Positions 47,587 to 57,257 of a stretch of 64,000 nucleotides of DNA are shown here, piece by piece. The DNA is from Calcarisporiella thermophila CBS 279.70 (Eukaryota; Calcarisporiellomycota), in the NCBI RefSeq assembly GCF_041956535.1, contig NW_027192209.1:562952-626951 (forward strand), written 5' to 3'. The position numbers and the translations under genes are program-made. Numbering within the stretch: the first letter of the stretch is position 1; every line of letters begins with the position of its first letter. Below the pieces are notes generated by a model. That model made no database searches. It had not been told where the DNA came from and saw nothing but the letters and a program-made list of their open reading frames with translations.

Positions 47587-49781
47587 CTAGGCACGCTTTT
47601 CAAATTGTATTAAAAGATCTTTCAGACGTAGTATGCCGAGCATGCCATTAATTTGTAATCCATTTGCATGGGGCGAGTTGGCAGACAGCCTCCAGCTATA
47701 GTTGCGCACTAGTATTTTGAAATACAAGATTAAGCCGATAGTGTATTATATTAAGGATTGAATGGTACTCACATAGCATGGAGAGCACTACACGCTGTTC
47801 CGTTAGCGAAAATTGCATGCCGATCTGTTTATCAACAAGAATGAAAAAAATGCCATTTTTCCTTGAGCTGAATATATGAGTCTATTGCAAACATACACAA
47901 ATACGCGAGCCTCCCCCAAATGGCATCCATGCCTCTCGCGGCGGGTTGTTTTCAGGGTAGAATCTCTCAGGCCAGAATTTTTGGGGATCTTTCCAGTATT
48001 TAGTGGAGTGGTGAAGGGCATATATGTCGGCAAAGAGTTGGGTTCCCTTGGGCATAGTAACTCCATCAATGTCAATTGGTTCTTCCACAACCCTAGGCCC
48101 CGCGCTGGCAGCGGGAGGATGAATACGAAGCGTCTTTGGATGAAAAAGCTTAAGGATCTCAGCTACAATGAAGGAATACAAGAAGAAATACACACCTCCT
48201 TGATAATGCAATCAATATACTTCATATTCCGGCAGTCCTCAATGCTGGGAATTTTCATGGGATTCGAGCCGCCAAGGATGCGATCGACCTCTTGCCGGGC
48301 GAGCTCTTGTATTTCGGGAAAGATAGCAAGGTAATAGATAGCGACAGAAAGCGACCTGATCAAAGGCCATAGTTAATGATTAGCTTCAACCTTGGTGATA
48401 TTTCTATATACCCTTGAGTTGTGTCATGACCAGCAAGGAAGAAGACCATCAGATTGTTCTGTAAGTCAATATTAATAGTTGAGCACATTTATAGCTATCA
48501 CTTGGTACTTGGACGTTGTGATACTAGGGTAGGAGATTACCTTGATATCTTCCGTAGTCCATCCACTCTCACTGTCAGTGGATATTGCCTCTATCATCAG
48601 CGTCAGCATGTCCTTGTGTTGATCTTTTTCTTCTTTGTAGAGGCCGTTTTGGATCTCTTTCCTTCTACTCTCGATAATACCCAGAATTAGCTAATTAGAA
48701 ACGATACACTAATTATTTAACGAGGTCAAATCGATTGAAAAGCAGATCCATTTTACCTTATTAAAGCCTGCAAGTGATTGAATGGCATCCCTGTCGAATA
48801 GAGAAATAATTGGCTCGGCCTTAGGAAATAAAGCGCGAAATGGATTTGATAAACCATCAACGGTACGGTGATAGAATTTGCAGTAATCATTGTCCGGGTT
48901 TTTCAGAGCGTTGAAGTTGAATCTGAAAAGTACTCTCCCCAGGGCATCCAGAGTGAGTCTTCGCATGAGTGCAGGGATGTCGACAGCATCTGCACGAGAG
49001 TTAGCGGAATCGATATACTCAAAAAGTTCGTGCACACATTCTCCGAATATTTGTGTAGGTATTGTATGCCGGAAAGCGGGATTAAGTACCTATAGCGAAC
49101 ATGGACGAAGGTTAGATAATTCTGGTTCGATGTGAAAAAGTAAGAAGGTTGCAAAATGCCTTTCTGTGGCGTTTCCATTCCTAAATTATGTAAAACTATC
49201 AAATAATCTGAATAAATTGATAACAGAAAAAGATGAAGGTGTACCTCTCCGTTGCTCACGGCAATATTCTCCGCGCCAAAGAAATCGGTAACATATTTAC
49301 CCTGGGTCGAGGTCTTGACCTTAGGAATAATATCTAGCGAAGAACTTTGTTGATGTATAATTTGAATATTAAATAGCTTTGGGATGAAAACATACCTGTG
49401 CGGGACATGAATATCTTGATGTATGCTGGATCACTAAGGAATACACTCCATTTTCCAATGATCCATAGCTATAACAAAGAATAGGCCCTTCGTTATTATT
49501 TTTGTTTTTATTTTTGTTGAAATTGAAAAAGACAGTCAACTCACCGAGGCCATGCCTCTTTTTTCAAGAGCAGGTATCATATATTTCTTACTGATCGACT
49601 CAATGGACTCCGAGCGAAACAGCGAGTTTAAGAATGGCAGCGTAGGTACTTTTGGAATACTACGTAAGGGACGGGGCGCGACTAGCAAACCCACAATTGC
49701 ATGAATCCCAGCAATGCCAAGAATCACTGCGACGCTGAGTGCGCCTTTCCACAAAAAATCGAGGGGAATATTGGTGAGCAT
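47587..49781 (-). CDS. Cytochrome P450, complete, 11 exons
   Basis: Membrane heme-thiolate monooxygenase, substrate unknown. Minus-strand exons join in phase: 49781-49545, 49468-49396, 49333-49245, 49180-49160, 49089-48757, 48690-48541, 48458-48412, 48355-48196, 48133-47897, 47824-47773, 47708-47587, giving 506 aa. A membrane helix (ALSVAVILGIAGIHAIVGLL) is followed by PRPLRSIPKVP. EWKRHRK and VLNPAFRHTIP form the C-helix. The I-helix motif is FFLAGHDTTQG; the K-helix is split as IIKE and TLRIHPPA, giving ExxR; then FWPERF and the heme loop PFGGGSRICIGMQFS, interrupted by an intron after the Cys codon. The 21-nt fourth exon is followed by an intron with a GC donor. The upstream in-frame TTG was not used because the ATG at 49781 gives a normal anchor. 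Its first exon and promoter are duplicated at 53233-53549. Confidence 0.92.
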
Positions 49782-49960
49782 GTCTCTGGATAAAGTAGTG
49801 AACCTTCTGAGCAATTGACTGCCTTTTAATATATTCCACTCATCCGGGAACGACCCCGACTAGCAAAAAGAATCTCAGCCAATCAGAGAGTAGAGACCAG
49901 CTATAAGTTGCGGCACTGACTCGTAGCGGAAAGTAGTTTTGGGTGCAATGTTTGTCGAAT
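49644..49960. repeat. 317-bp direct repeat, copy 1 (P450 exon 1 and promoter)
   Basis: Covers codons 1-46 of the P450 and its upstream region. It matches 53233-53549 over the same length, with no gaps seen. About the first 277 bp look identical; the last 40 bp differ at roughly ten positions. Confidence 0.93.
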
Positions 49961-50005
49961 TAGCCTTCACAGGCTCGGCCAATGCCCTTTAGGCATCGAG
50001 CCCAA

Positions 50006-50193
50006 GGTTCTCTCTCCGGATATCTGCTCCTTCGGAGCCCAAAAAGAGCTTTATTCATTGTAATGGAAAAATAATAAAATATCAAAATATAAACTTTAAG
50101 TCTAAACTGGTTAAATATTTGTATAACCAAAAATAACTCGAAAAAAAAATAATATAAAGATGGCGTCAGCTATTCTTGTTCTCTAGCTTTGAG
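50006..50193 (+). repeat. Left inverted terminal repeat of the DIRS-like element
   Basis: Reverse-complementary to 53036-53232. The best-matching strings are CTGCTCCTTCGGAGCCCAAA near the outer end and GGCGTCAGCTATTCTTGTTC near the inner end; the AT-rich middle has diverged. Confidence 0.85.
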
Positions 50194-50337
50194 AGGCCTT
50201 CGAAACGATCTTTGACAGACTGGACCAACTAGAGCAACGATATGAACGTAGATAAAACAGGAATGCTCAGCAGTACGAGGACAAAATAGAAAACTCACTC
50301 TGACAATGATCCAGAAGAGGAAGCAGAAGCAGAAAAG

Positions 50338-51081
50338 TTGGTTTCCGCCATTGAAGCACGCGAGGCTGGAGTATACGATTTAAAAGAAAGTGCCAGACAC
50401 CTCTTTCCAGAAGACTCCACCTTCTCACTCTTATCAAGCAGATTAGCAAAGCGCCTCATCCATAAGAAACCACCCCCAAGGGGGAGGCTACCTCCAAAGT
50501 CCAAAGCTGGAGAACTTCTGGTAACATCATATCTCAAAAGTAGTGCTACTACTGGACGTCTACCTTGCAGAAATTCAAAAAGACATCCTGGGACTCGCAA
50601 GACCGTTATTACTCTTTCTCAATAGAATGGACTCGGACCAAGGAAAATCGACCCTAAAGACCTCGCAGTCACCCTTGTAGATACAATCTACCTCATCCTA
50701 CATATGGCCGCAAAGATTAAAGTGGAGCGTCGATCTAGGATCGCAAAAGAGACCAAACTCTTGCATGGCATCGCCCGGGGTGCAAAATTTACGTACGGTC
50801 GAGCTCAGGAGCCGACCTTTTTGGAGAGGGTTTTATTAGCGAGGTTATTGAACAGTAAAGAGCGGCAATACTCTTCGACCAAGCACACAGATCAAGAACC
50901 TCAGAGCAGATCCAACTACAAAGGCAGAAGACAGTGTAACAGTGGAACACAGGGAATAGGTTCACAGGGGCTGAGGAACCCCAGAAACCAGCGTTATGAC
51001 AACAACTCCATTACCAACTACAACAATACACCGAGCAATCCAACAAACACGAGCTCGACTCAAACGATCCCCGGGAATTAG
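50338..51081 (+). pseudogene. DIRS gag-like region
   Basis: One frame, interrupted by a TAG at 50623-50625, encodes a basic, polar protein (ARHLFPEDSTFSLLSSRLAK, then KIKVERRSRIAKETKLLHGI and an Asn/Thr/Ser-rich end). It sits where DIRS ORF1 is expected. Assignment rests on position and on resemblance to the helical part of DIRS ORF1 products; no zinc knuckle is seen. Confidence 0.5.
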
Positions 51082-51161
51082 GGGTAAGCATCCCTCCGGT
51101 TGGAAGAACACAGCACTTCGCCTAAAAATGGAAGAAACTCATTGGTAAGAGCTGGAGCACA

Positions 51162-51720
51162 ATGTCTATTCAAGAGGGGGTAAGAATACAATTTGAAAAA
51201 TTACCACCCGAAGAACCAGTAAGTCAATTCCACCTATCCAACAACGACCTACAGGCATTAGATAAAGTAGTGAAAGAATTCATAAAAGACGACGTAATAG
51301 AAGGTGTGTCAAAAAGCAACCGGCTTTCTGTCCAGCCACTTCCTAAACGAGAAAAAAACAAAAATCCTGGCACTCCTGGATCTTCGACGGATCAATCAAT
51401 ACGTGCAATACCAACCTTTCAAAATGGAGGGGCTGCCGACCATACAGGACATGATCCAACCGAGGGATTATCTAATCATTGTCGACCTGAGCAATGCTTA
51501 CCTAACACAACCGATCCACCCTAAGAGCAGGCCATACCCCTCGTTCAAATATCAAGGGGAGACATGCTCATACGAAGCAATGCTGTTCGGTCTAGCTTCA
51601 GCCCCACGAATTTTCTCAAAGCCAATGTAAGACTTGTTAGAGCTATTAAGGAAACAAGGATTTCGCCTAACATATTATCTCGACGACACAACCATGGATA
51701 GCACAAGCTCTGAATCTAAC
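51162..51720 (+). pseudogene. DIRS reverse transcriptase remnant
   Basis: Two overlapping frames carry reverse-transcriptase blocks. The first contains LDKVVKEFIKDDVIEGVSK. After a shift near 51310 the second contains LALLDLRRINQYV, the LIIVDLSNAYLTQPIHP block (catalytic Asp), MLFGLASAPRIFSK, and LTYYLDDTT (the YxDD box). A TAA at 51628-51630 interrupts it just before the YLDD box. The SNAYL and FGLASAPRIF blocks resemble DIRS/Ngaro enzymes more than LTR elements. Confidence 0.8.
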
Positions 51721-52046
51721 AATCAAACCACCAGTGATCCTCGATCTACAACACCTGAAATCCCCAAAGGCGCTCCCACGACAGTCAGCACAAGTGATCG
51801 CATGGAAATTGTCAGGCATGCACTCAAAGCAAAAGGAGTTCCTGAGAAGGCAAGTGAACTCACCTCCAAGGCAGAAAGGGCAACTACTGGAAAACATTAC
51901 ACTTCAGCGTAGAAAAAATTCTCATCATGGCGCAAAACGAACGATAGAGATCCGTGCAGGTGCGACTTACCTAAGGCCGCAATGTTCTTTGCGGAAATAA
52001 GTGAGAAATACAAGTCTACCGATCAGCGATCTCTAGAACGTGGCAG

Positions 52047-52710
52047 ATGCCCCACTCAGAAACAGCACCCATGACAGATCAATCAATGATCAAGGCAATA
52101 ATCAAAGGAGCAAAAGAAGTGGCGCCCCGATCAGGGAGAAATCAGCCATTTTGGAACGTCCAGAGGGTAGTAGAAAAAATAGCAACGATTTCAACTAATC
52201 GTGAGACTCCATTGGCACGCCTAGGACTAAAAACAGCTATTCTATTAGCACTAACAACTATCTGGAGATCAAGGTCTGACCTCGCGAGAATACCACCGAA
52301 GAGAGTGCAATTCATTATCAAGGATGATGGCACACCAACATCAAAGCAAATTACCACCATAAAACCCAAGGAAGTAATGGAAAAGATCATAAAACTCCAT
52401 GCATTCATAGAAGTTGCAGAGCTATGTCCCGCGCCAGAGAGATTTCACTCAGATACGATAGCTACCCGACTTTCTTCATCACAGCTCGCAAACCTCCAGC
52501 TCCTGCAACTGGGGATACTGTAACATGATGCATCACAGATATGCTTTCCGAATGTGGTATCCTAACAACAGCCCACTCAACCACAAGCACCTCATCATCC
52601 TATGCCTTTATGCCTTAGCGCAGGGCACGCCGCTAGAATCTATACTGAAAGCAGCTAACTGGACCTCAGCAACAACATTCGGACGCTTCTATTACAGAGC
52701 TGAGGGATAA
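52047..52710 (+). pseudogene. DIRS tyrosine recombinase remnant
   Basis: The first frame (to 52523) has LGLKTAILLALTTIWRSRSDLARI, in which the Arg of RSRSDL corresponds to the box-1 Arg of tyrosine recombinases. A plus-one shift near 52523 leads to LILCLYALAQGTPLESILKA, then NWTSATTFGRFYYRAEG, matching the C-terminal box with the nucleophile Tyr. The end at FYYRAEG is typical of DIRS recombinases. The frameshift makes it non-functional as read. Confidence 0.8.
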
Positions 52711-52790
52711 CCTACCGACGAAACATCATCCAGGGAGAGAATCTTGGGCTTGATGCCTAAAGGGCATTGGCCAAGCCTGTGAAGGCTCCT

Positions 52791-52834
52791 AAGGCAAATT
52801 CCCCTTGGGCGAGAACCCAAAGGGAATTCGCCTT
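52791..52834. repeat. Hairpin within the DIRS-like element
   Basis: AAGGCAAATTCCCCTTGGG pairs with CCCAAAGGGAATTCGCCTT across a short CGAGAA-type loop. It marks the junction between the internal complementary region and an inverted reverse-transcriptase fragment. Confidence 0.75.
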
Positions 52835-52985
52835 AATGGCTCTAACACGTCTTTCATTATTTTTGAGAAAATTCGTGGGGCTGAAGCTAGACCGAACGGC
52901 ATCGCTTTGTATGAGTATGTCTCCCCTCGATATTTGAACGAGGGGTATGGCCTGCTATTAGGGTGGATCGGTTGTGTTAGATAAG
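52835..52985 (-). pseudogene. Inverted reverse-transcriptase fragment
   Basis: On the minus strand, LTQPIHPNSRPYPSFKYRGE and AMPFGLASAPRIFSKIMKDV are a second version of the RT segment at about 51500-51650, differing at several residues and lacking its stop. It must come from another copy or an internal rearrangement, since it lies in opposite orientation inside the same element. Confidence 0.85.
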
Positions 52986-53035
52986 CTGGATGCCCACCCA
53001 CCACGACACCAGATATTGCACGGATTCGCAGGATT

Positions 53036-53232
53036 TCTCAAAGCTAGAGAACAAGAATAGCTGACGCCAAACTTATATAATTTATTTTTTTTTCGAATTA
53101 TTTTTAGTTATACAAAAATCTAACCAATATAGACTTAAGTTTATATTTTTAATATTTTATAATTATTCCATGACTATGAATAAAGCACGTTTTGGGCTCC
53201 GAAGGAGCAGACACCATCCAGAGAGAGAAGGT
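53036..53232 (-). repeat. Right inverted terminal repeat of the DIRS-like element
   Basis: Reverse complement of the left terminal repeat, sharing the outer CTCCTTCGGAGCCCAAA and inner GGCGTCAGCTATTCTTG strings. It is slightly longer than the left arm because of small indels in AT-rich sequence. Confidence 0.85.
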
Positions 53233-53549
53233 TAGGTACTTTTGGAATACTACGTAAGGGACGGGGCGCGACTAGCAAACCCACAATTGCATGAATCCCA
53301 GCAATGCCAAGAATCACTGCGACGCTGAGTGCGCCTTTCCACAAAAAATCGAGGGGAATATTGGTGAGCATGTCTCTGGATAAAGTAGTGAACCTTCTGA
53401 GCAATTGACTGCCTTTTAATATATTCCACTCATCCGGGAACGACCCCGACTAGCAAAAAGAATCTCAGCCAATCAGAGAGTAGAGACCAGCTATAAGTTG
53501 CGGCACTGACTCATAGTGCCAAGTAGATTTAGGTACAATGTAAGTCGAA
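53233..53549 (-). pseudogene. Orphan copy of P450 promoter and first exon
   Basis: Direct repeat of 49644-49960. It includes the equivalent ATG (53370) and 46 codons of the P450 membrane anchor, after which the frame runs into element sequence and stops. It cannot make a P450. If still transcribed it would produce a short membrane-anchor peptide or a chimeric transcript entering the DIRS terminal repeat. Confidence 0.9.
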
Positions 53550-53907
53550 TTTCTTGGGTGGCTTTTACGTTAGATTTGAAAGAATTGGAATTACGTCATA
53601 GTGGGATTTCGAAGACATATTTTCCACGCAATTTCTACCGTAGTTAATAAAATTCAGTACACATTGGATTATACATATTTATGCTTAGAAGCGCTCCAAA
53701 ACGAAAAAATTCAAAAGCTGAGTATGAGCACTTGATATCTAGCGACAATTATTTTGTCTGTAATATGCTCAATGCAGTCCTATATTTATTGACACCATAT
53801 GTCTTGTGAACTGAAGCAGAAATAAGTGTTTACATACATATACAATATGTGTATACATTTTAATTTTTAAAATATTAATTGTGATTATCTCATAGTTATA
53901 TCTCAAG
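53550..53907. other. Intergenic region, AT-rich
   Basis: 3' side of the Ser/Gln-rich gene; no gene or repeat recognised. Confidence 0.5.
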
Positions 53908-54777
53908 CTACAATTTTCCTTGCCCAGGATTTGGAAGAGCTTTAGTCAAACTTTGCTGAAGTAATTTAAGCAATTGAACTAACGGGCCTTGAGCTTGATT
54001 GTTCATATCTGTTTGCTGCATAGAAGGCATCTGGGTAGCCTGAGAGGATTGAGATGCACTCTGAGTAGCGGAAGCTTGAGAAGAGGATTGTGCTGGACCT
54101 GAAGACTGGGAAGCTTGAGTAGGAGCCCCAGATTGCGAGGAGGATTGAGTTTGTTGTCCCATTTGACCAGAAGATTGAGTAGCTTGAGCAGAAGCCCCAG
54201 ATTGCGAGGAGGCTTGAGTTTGTTGTCCCATTTGACCAGAAGATTGAGTAGCTTGAGCAGAAGCCCCAGATTGCGAGGAGGATTGAGTTTGTTGTCCCAT
54301 TTGACCAGAAGATTGAGTAGCTTGAGCAGAAGCTCCAGACTGCGAGGAGGATTGAGTTTGTTGTCCCATTTGACCAGAAGATTGAGTAGCTTGCGCAGAA
54401 GTTCCAGGCTGTGGCTGTGATGCAGATGAGGTTTGAGCAGAAGATTCAGTTGGACTAGTTGATGGAGATTGAGCGGCGGAACCTGCCTGGGCAAAAGGCA
54501 TTGCTTGATCGGAAGGAGAGGATTGAGGAGCAGACGAAGCCTGGCTGGGAGAGGACGCCTGGTTTTGAGACTGATTCTGGGGAGAAGATGATGGGCTTTG
54601 ACTAGAAGAAGCCTGTGAGGGAGATGCAGATTGAGAAGAAGAATCTGTCTGACTGGGGGACGAGGCCTGAGAGAGCCCTTGATTTAAAGGGGACCCAAAG
54701 AAAAATGGGGACGCGTCGGATAGAGTGTAGATGCAGAAAATAAAAACGAGATAAATTAAGCCAAAAGCGCACTTCAT
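53908..54777 (-). CDS. Secreted Ser/Gln-rich repeat protein
   Basis: I do not recognise a family. The intronless ORF encodes 289 aa. Residues 1-22 (GLIYLVFIFCIYTLSDA) form a good signal peptide. The mature part is almost entirely Ser, Gln, Ala, Thr, Pro and Gly. Residues about 20-120 are irregular SQ/SP-rich sequence (SQASSPSQTDSSSQSASPSQ). Then come four tandem 23-residue units of the type SGASAQATQSSGQMGQQTQ plus SSSQ, followed by another irregular SQ stretch. The C-terminal 28 residues differ: PLVQLLKLLQQSLTKALPNP is an amphipathic helix with a basic face. There are no cysteines in the mature chain and no GPI signal. Possibilities are a heavily O-mannosylated wall or mucilage protein, or an effector-like protein. 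It lies in AT-rich, transposon-rich DNA. Confidence 0.8.
   Translation of the reverse strand: MKCAFGLIYLVFIFCIYTLSDASPFFFGSPLNQGLSQASSPSQTDSSSQSASPSQASSSQSPSSSPQNQSQNQASSPSQASSAPQSSPSDQAMPFAQAGSAAQSPSTSPTESSAQTSSASQPQPGTSAQATQSSGQMGQQTQSSSQSGASAQATQSSGQMGQQTQSSSQSGASAQATQSSGQMGQQTQASSQSGASAQATQSSGQMGQQTQSSSQSGAPTQASQSSGPAQSSSQASATQSASQSSQATQMPSMQQTDMNNQAQGPLVQLLKLLQQSLTKALPNPGQGKL
54126..54401. repeat. Four 69-bp tandem repeats in the Ser/Gln-rich gene
   Basis: The string CCAGATTGCGAGG (minor variants) recurs every 69 nt, at about 54128, 54197, 54266 and 54335. The units are nearly identical and keep the reading frame, so copy number can change without breaking the protein. Confidence 0.95.
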
Positions 54778-55962
54778 GTCGGTTATTCAAAGTTTATGTA
54801 TGTATGTATGTAATGTTTATACTACAAATACGCGCTAAAGGAATGTCCCCTTTAAATATTGATCTTGTATGGCAAATCCTACTCCCTCCTGATTCCTGCT
54901 TTAGTCTAGGCATTTTGTGATAATCGTTAAATCTCGAACTATTTTTTGATACAACCACACCAAAACCTCCAGGGATTCGAATTTCTATTATGTCAATCGC
55001 ATGTCGTAGCCGCCATTAAAAGTCCTCGAGATGATGTAGAATATCCAACCAAATACTAGTATATTCATTCAAGATAGTGATTTAAATCGATAACGTTTTT
55101 CAATAGTGAAAATAAATTCAAATTTCAATAATAGTTGTAATGTAATCAGCATTCTCAATATAGCCCTGTTTCTGGATTTCGGTTTGGAATACTTCCAAAT
55201 CAGGTAGAGGAGGCTTAAGAAAATCCTGGAATATCCCTGATTAAATTATGACATCGTTGAATTTCACCTACTTTGAATCAATGTTATCTACGTCAAACAT
55301 TTCATCCATACTTAATCTTTCCTCTCCAAGGAGCTACTGTAAATTCTTGCAAAAAAATATATCAAGAAGTATTCCTAACACACTCGCGTCCTTGAAAAAT
55401 GATTGATCTTCAATCGAGACCCATATTGAGGAAGTGAAGACCCTTCATTAGGACTGAAGAGGAAATGGATGCGGCGTTGAATTTAAACCAAGATCTGCTT
55501 TAGCTGGCATGAATTATTTAGCCACGACTTGAAAAGCTATGAGCAAAGTCATTTTGCGAATTTTCCATTGCATAGTTTGGATAACTTTCTCGATTAGAAT
55601 TTAGTAGATCTGACATCAAATATCATTTATATATTAATAAATTTTTCTACCAATATATACCTGGTAAAACTAACTTGTGAAAAATATCAATAAGTAGCAG
55701 TCGCTTTGATTGTGCTATGCTGATTAAAGAGAATATAGTGAATGAGGTATTATATTCATATAATTTTATCAGAAATTCGACGATGAACTAAATATATGAG
55801 CCATAATTCTACCAACTTCTTACTTAAAACTATTGGCACTCAAATATACAAGTGAAATTAAGAGCTAGTCTATCCTAACCATCCAGCAAAATTTGTAATA
55901 AAGTTATATATTAGAATATATTTGGGCTCATTTACATATACTCATATACACATAGATATTAT
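54778..55962. other. Intergenic region, AT-rich (1.2 kb)
   Basis: A short TATG run (about 54797-54812) lies upstream of the Ser/Gln-rich gene. Otherwise AT-rich with many stops on both strands; nothing else recognised. Confidence 0.5.
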
Positions 55963-57257
55963 CTAGAATTTGCACTCCTGCATTAGGACTTTATCCATGC
56001 TTCCTTGCTTTATCCTCACGATACCCTCCTGCACTATACTCGCAACTAGGGTTCCATCCTGTCTGTAAATTCGGCCAAGTACATATCCACGAGCGTTTTT
56101 TAGCTTTACAGCCTCTAGCTCTAATAATAACCACTCATCTGCTCTAAATTCTTCGTGAAAATAAAGGGTGTGGTCTAGACTAGTAAGCATTGAGATGTGG
56201 GGATCTGTAACAAATGCTACCCCGAGCGGAAGACCTGCTGTAAAAAGGCATTCTTCATCTGAAGCAAATGCTAAAGCACAATGATGCTCTCTGGTGTCAT
56301 CCGTAAGTTTTTTTCGGGAGCGGAGCCAAAAATATCTATGAGATGCTTTAATTGGAGGAGTTATTAAACCCTCATCCGTGTTAGAGACAATGGCGCGGAA
56401 TTCAAAGGGCTTAATTTGCTAGAGTACAAAGAGAAATTTAGGTTTAATATACATATGAAGATACTTCTATAAAAGTGATACTCTACGTTTCTAAATCTAT
56501 CTTTAAGTAAATAACGATGAAACGGAGGACATTTAGCTTGTTCCGAGGTCAGTTTAAATCTCTCTTCTTCACTGCCATCAGATGAAAATGAATGTATCCA
56601 TTATTCCTTATGTTTTACATAGGAATGTATAAGAGAAATTATTTACCATATAAATGTGTCTGGAGAGGGAACTGATGGCATTGTGTGCTAAAAAATAAAA
56701 AAAAGCAAATAAATACATTATTTTAATTAAAAGCTTTCAATTGAATCGATTCATGATGAGTAAATATACTTGGTGATTGAACTCGCTCTTTTCTATCTTA
56801 GTAAAGCTACACATTAGTGTAAATACACTACGGCCATTTTGACGTGCATATACTACGCGAGCAGCATAAGTTTTCCCATCGCGTTCCCGATAAACTTCAT
56901 AGAGGATAGGAATCTCAGAAAGAGCCGGAAGTAGGAAATAGGCATGGAGGCTCTTTAAAGAAGAGTGAAAGCGTCAGTGAAAAATGCGAAAGTCAAAGTG
57001 AAAAGCTATTTACATGGGCCTTAAACTCTTTCGTCACAGTTTTATAGGCTGCATTTAGTGATTGAGCAACTATTTGACCACCTGAGGCATCCCGTAATGA
57101 TAAGAATTCTAAAACCTAATATTTCATATTCTATTTTACCAAAAACTCCCGGTCGAAGTACTTGTGGGTGCGACAAAAGATTTCGGCTTTGGAAGAGATT
57201 TTCGCCAGCTTCTTCCAAGTCTATAATATCTAAAATATTCAGCTCTTCAATTTTCAT
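55963..57257 (-). CDS. Acyl-CoA thioesterase, TesB/ACOT8 type
   Basis: Hydrolyses acyl-CoA to free fatty acid and CoA; the eukaryotic relatives are peroxisomal. Six minus-strand exons join in phase: 57257-57140, 57081-57014, 56952-56770, 56687-56647, 56571-56487, 56418-55963, for 316 aa (family about 300-320). The double hotdog is visible: GENLFQSRN, the VLRPGVFGGQIVAQSLNAA motif split by an intron, AHSLHAYFLLPA, ILYEVYRERDGKTYAARVVY, then KPFEFRAIVSN, RYFWLRSRKKLTDD, CALAFASDEECLFTAG, SLDHTLYFHEEFRADEWLLL, and GRIYRQDGTLVASIVQEGIV (catalytic Asp/Ser-Thr/Gln region). It ends CKF, not a classical PTS1, so peroxisomal import is uncertain. An in-frame TTG upstream was rejected in favour of the ATG at 57257. 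Confidence 0.93.

Larger units (their letters stand above)
49961..53232 (+). mobile_element. Decayed DIRS-like tyrosine-recombinase retrotransposon
   Basis: A 3.27-kb element with the DIRS layout: inverted terminal repeats (50006-50193 and 53036-53232), an internal region (about 52727-52790) complementary to the outer left edge (49964-50024), and plus-strand remnants in the order gag-like, reverse transcriptase, tyrosine recombinase. There is no LTR, DDE integrase or poly-A tail. Frameshifts and stops break all three reading regions, so it cannot be autonomous. It lies just upstream of the P450 and between 317-bp host direct repeats. DIRS elements do not normally make target-site duplications, so the repeats need another explanation. 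Confidence 0.85.

Noticed and set aside
54003-54494. Alternative frames of the Ser/Gln-rich repeat (Leu/Lys-rich on minus, Arg/Leu-rich on plus)
   Set aside because: Long open frames arise because the 69-bp repeat is a multiple of three; only the called frame has a signal peptide and natural ends.
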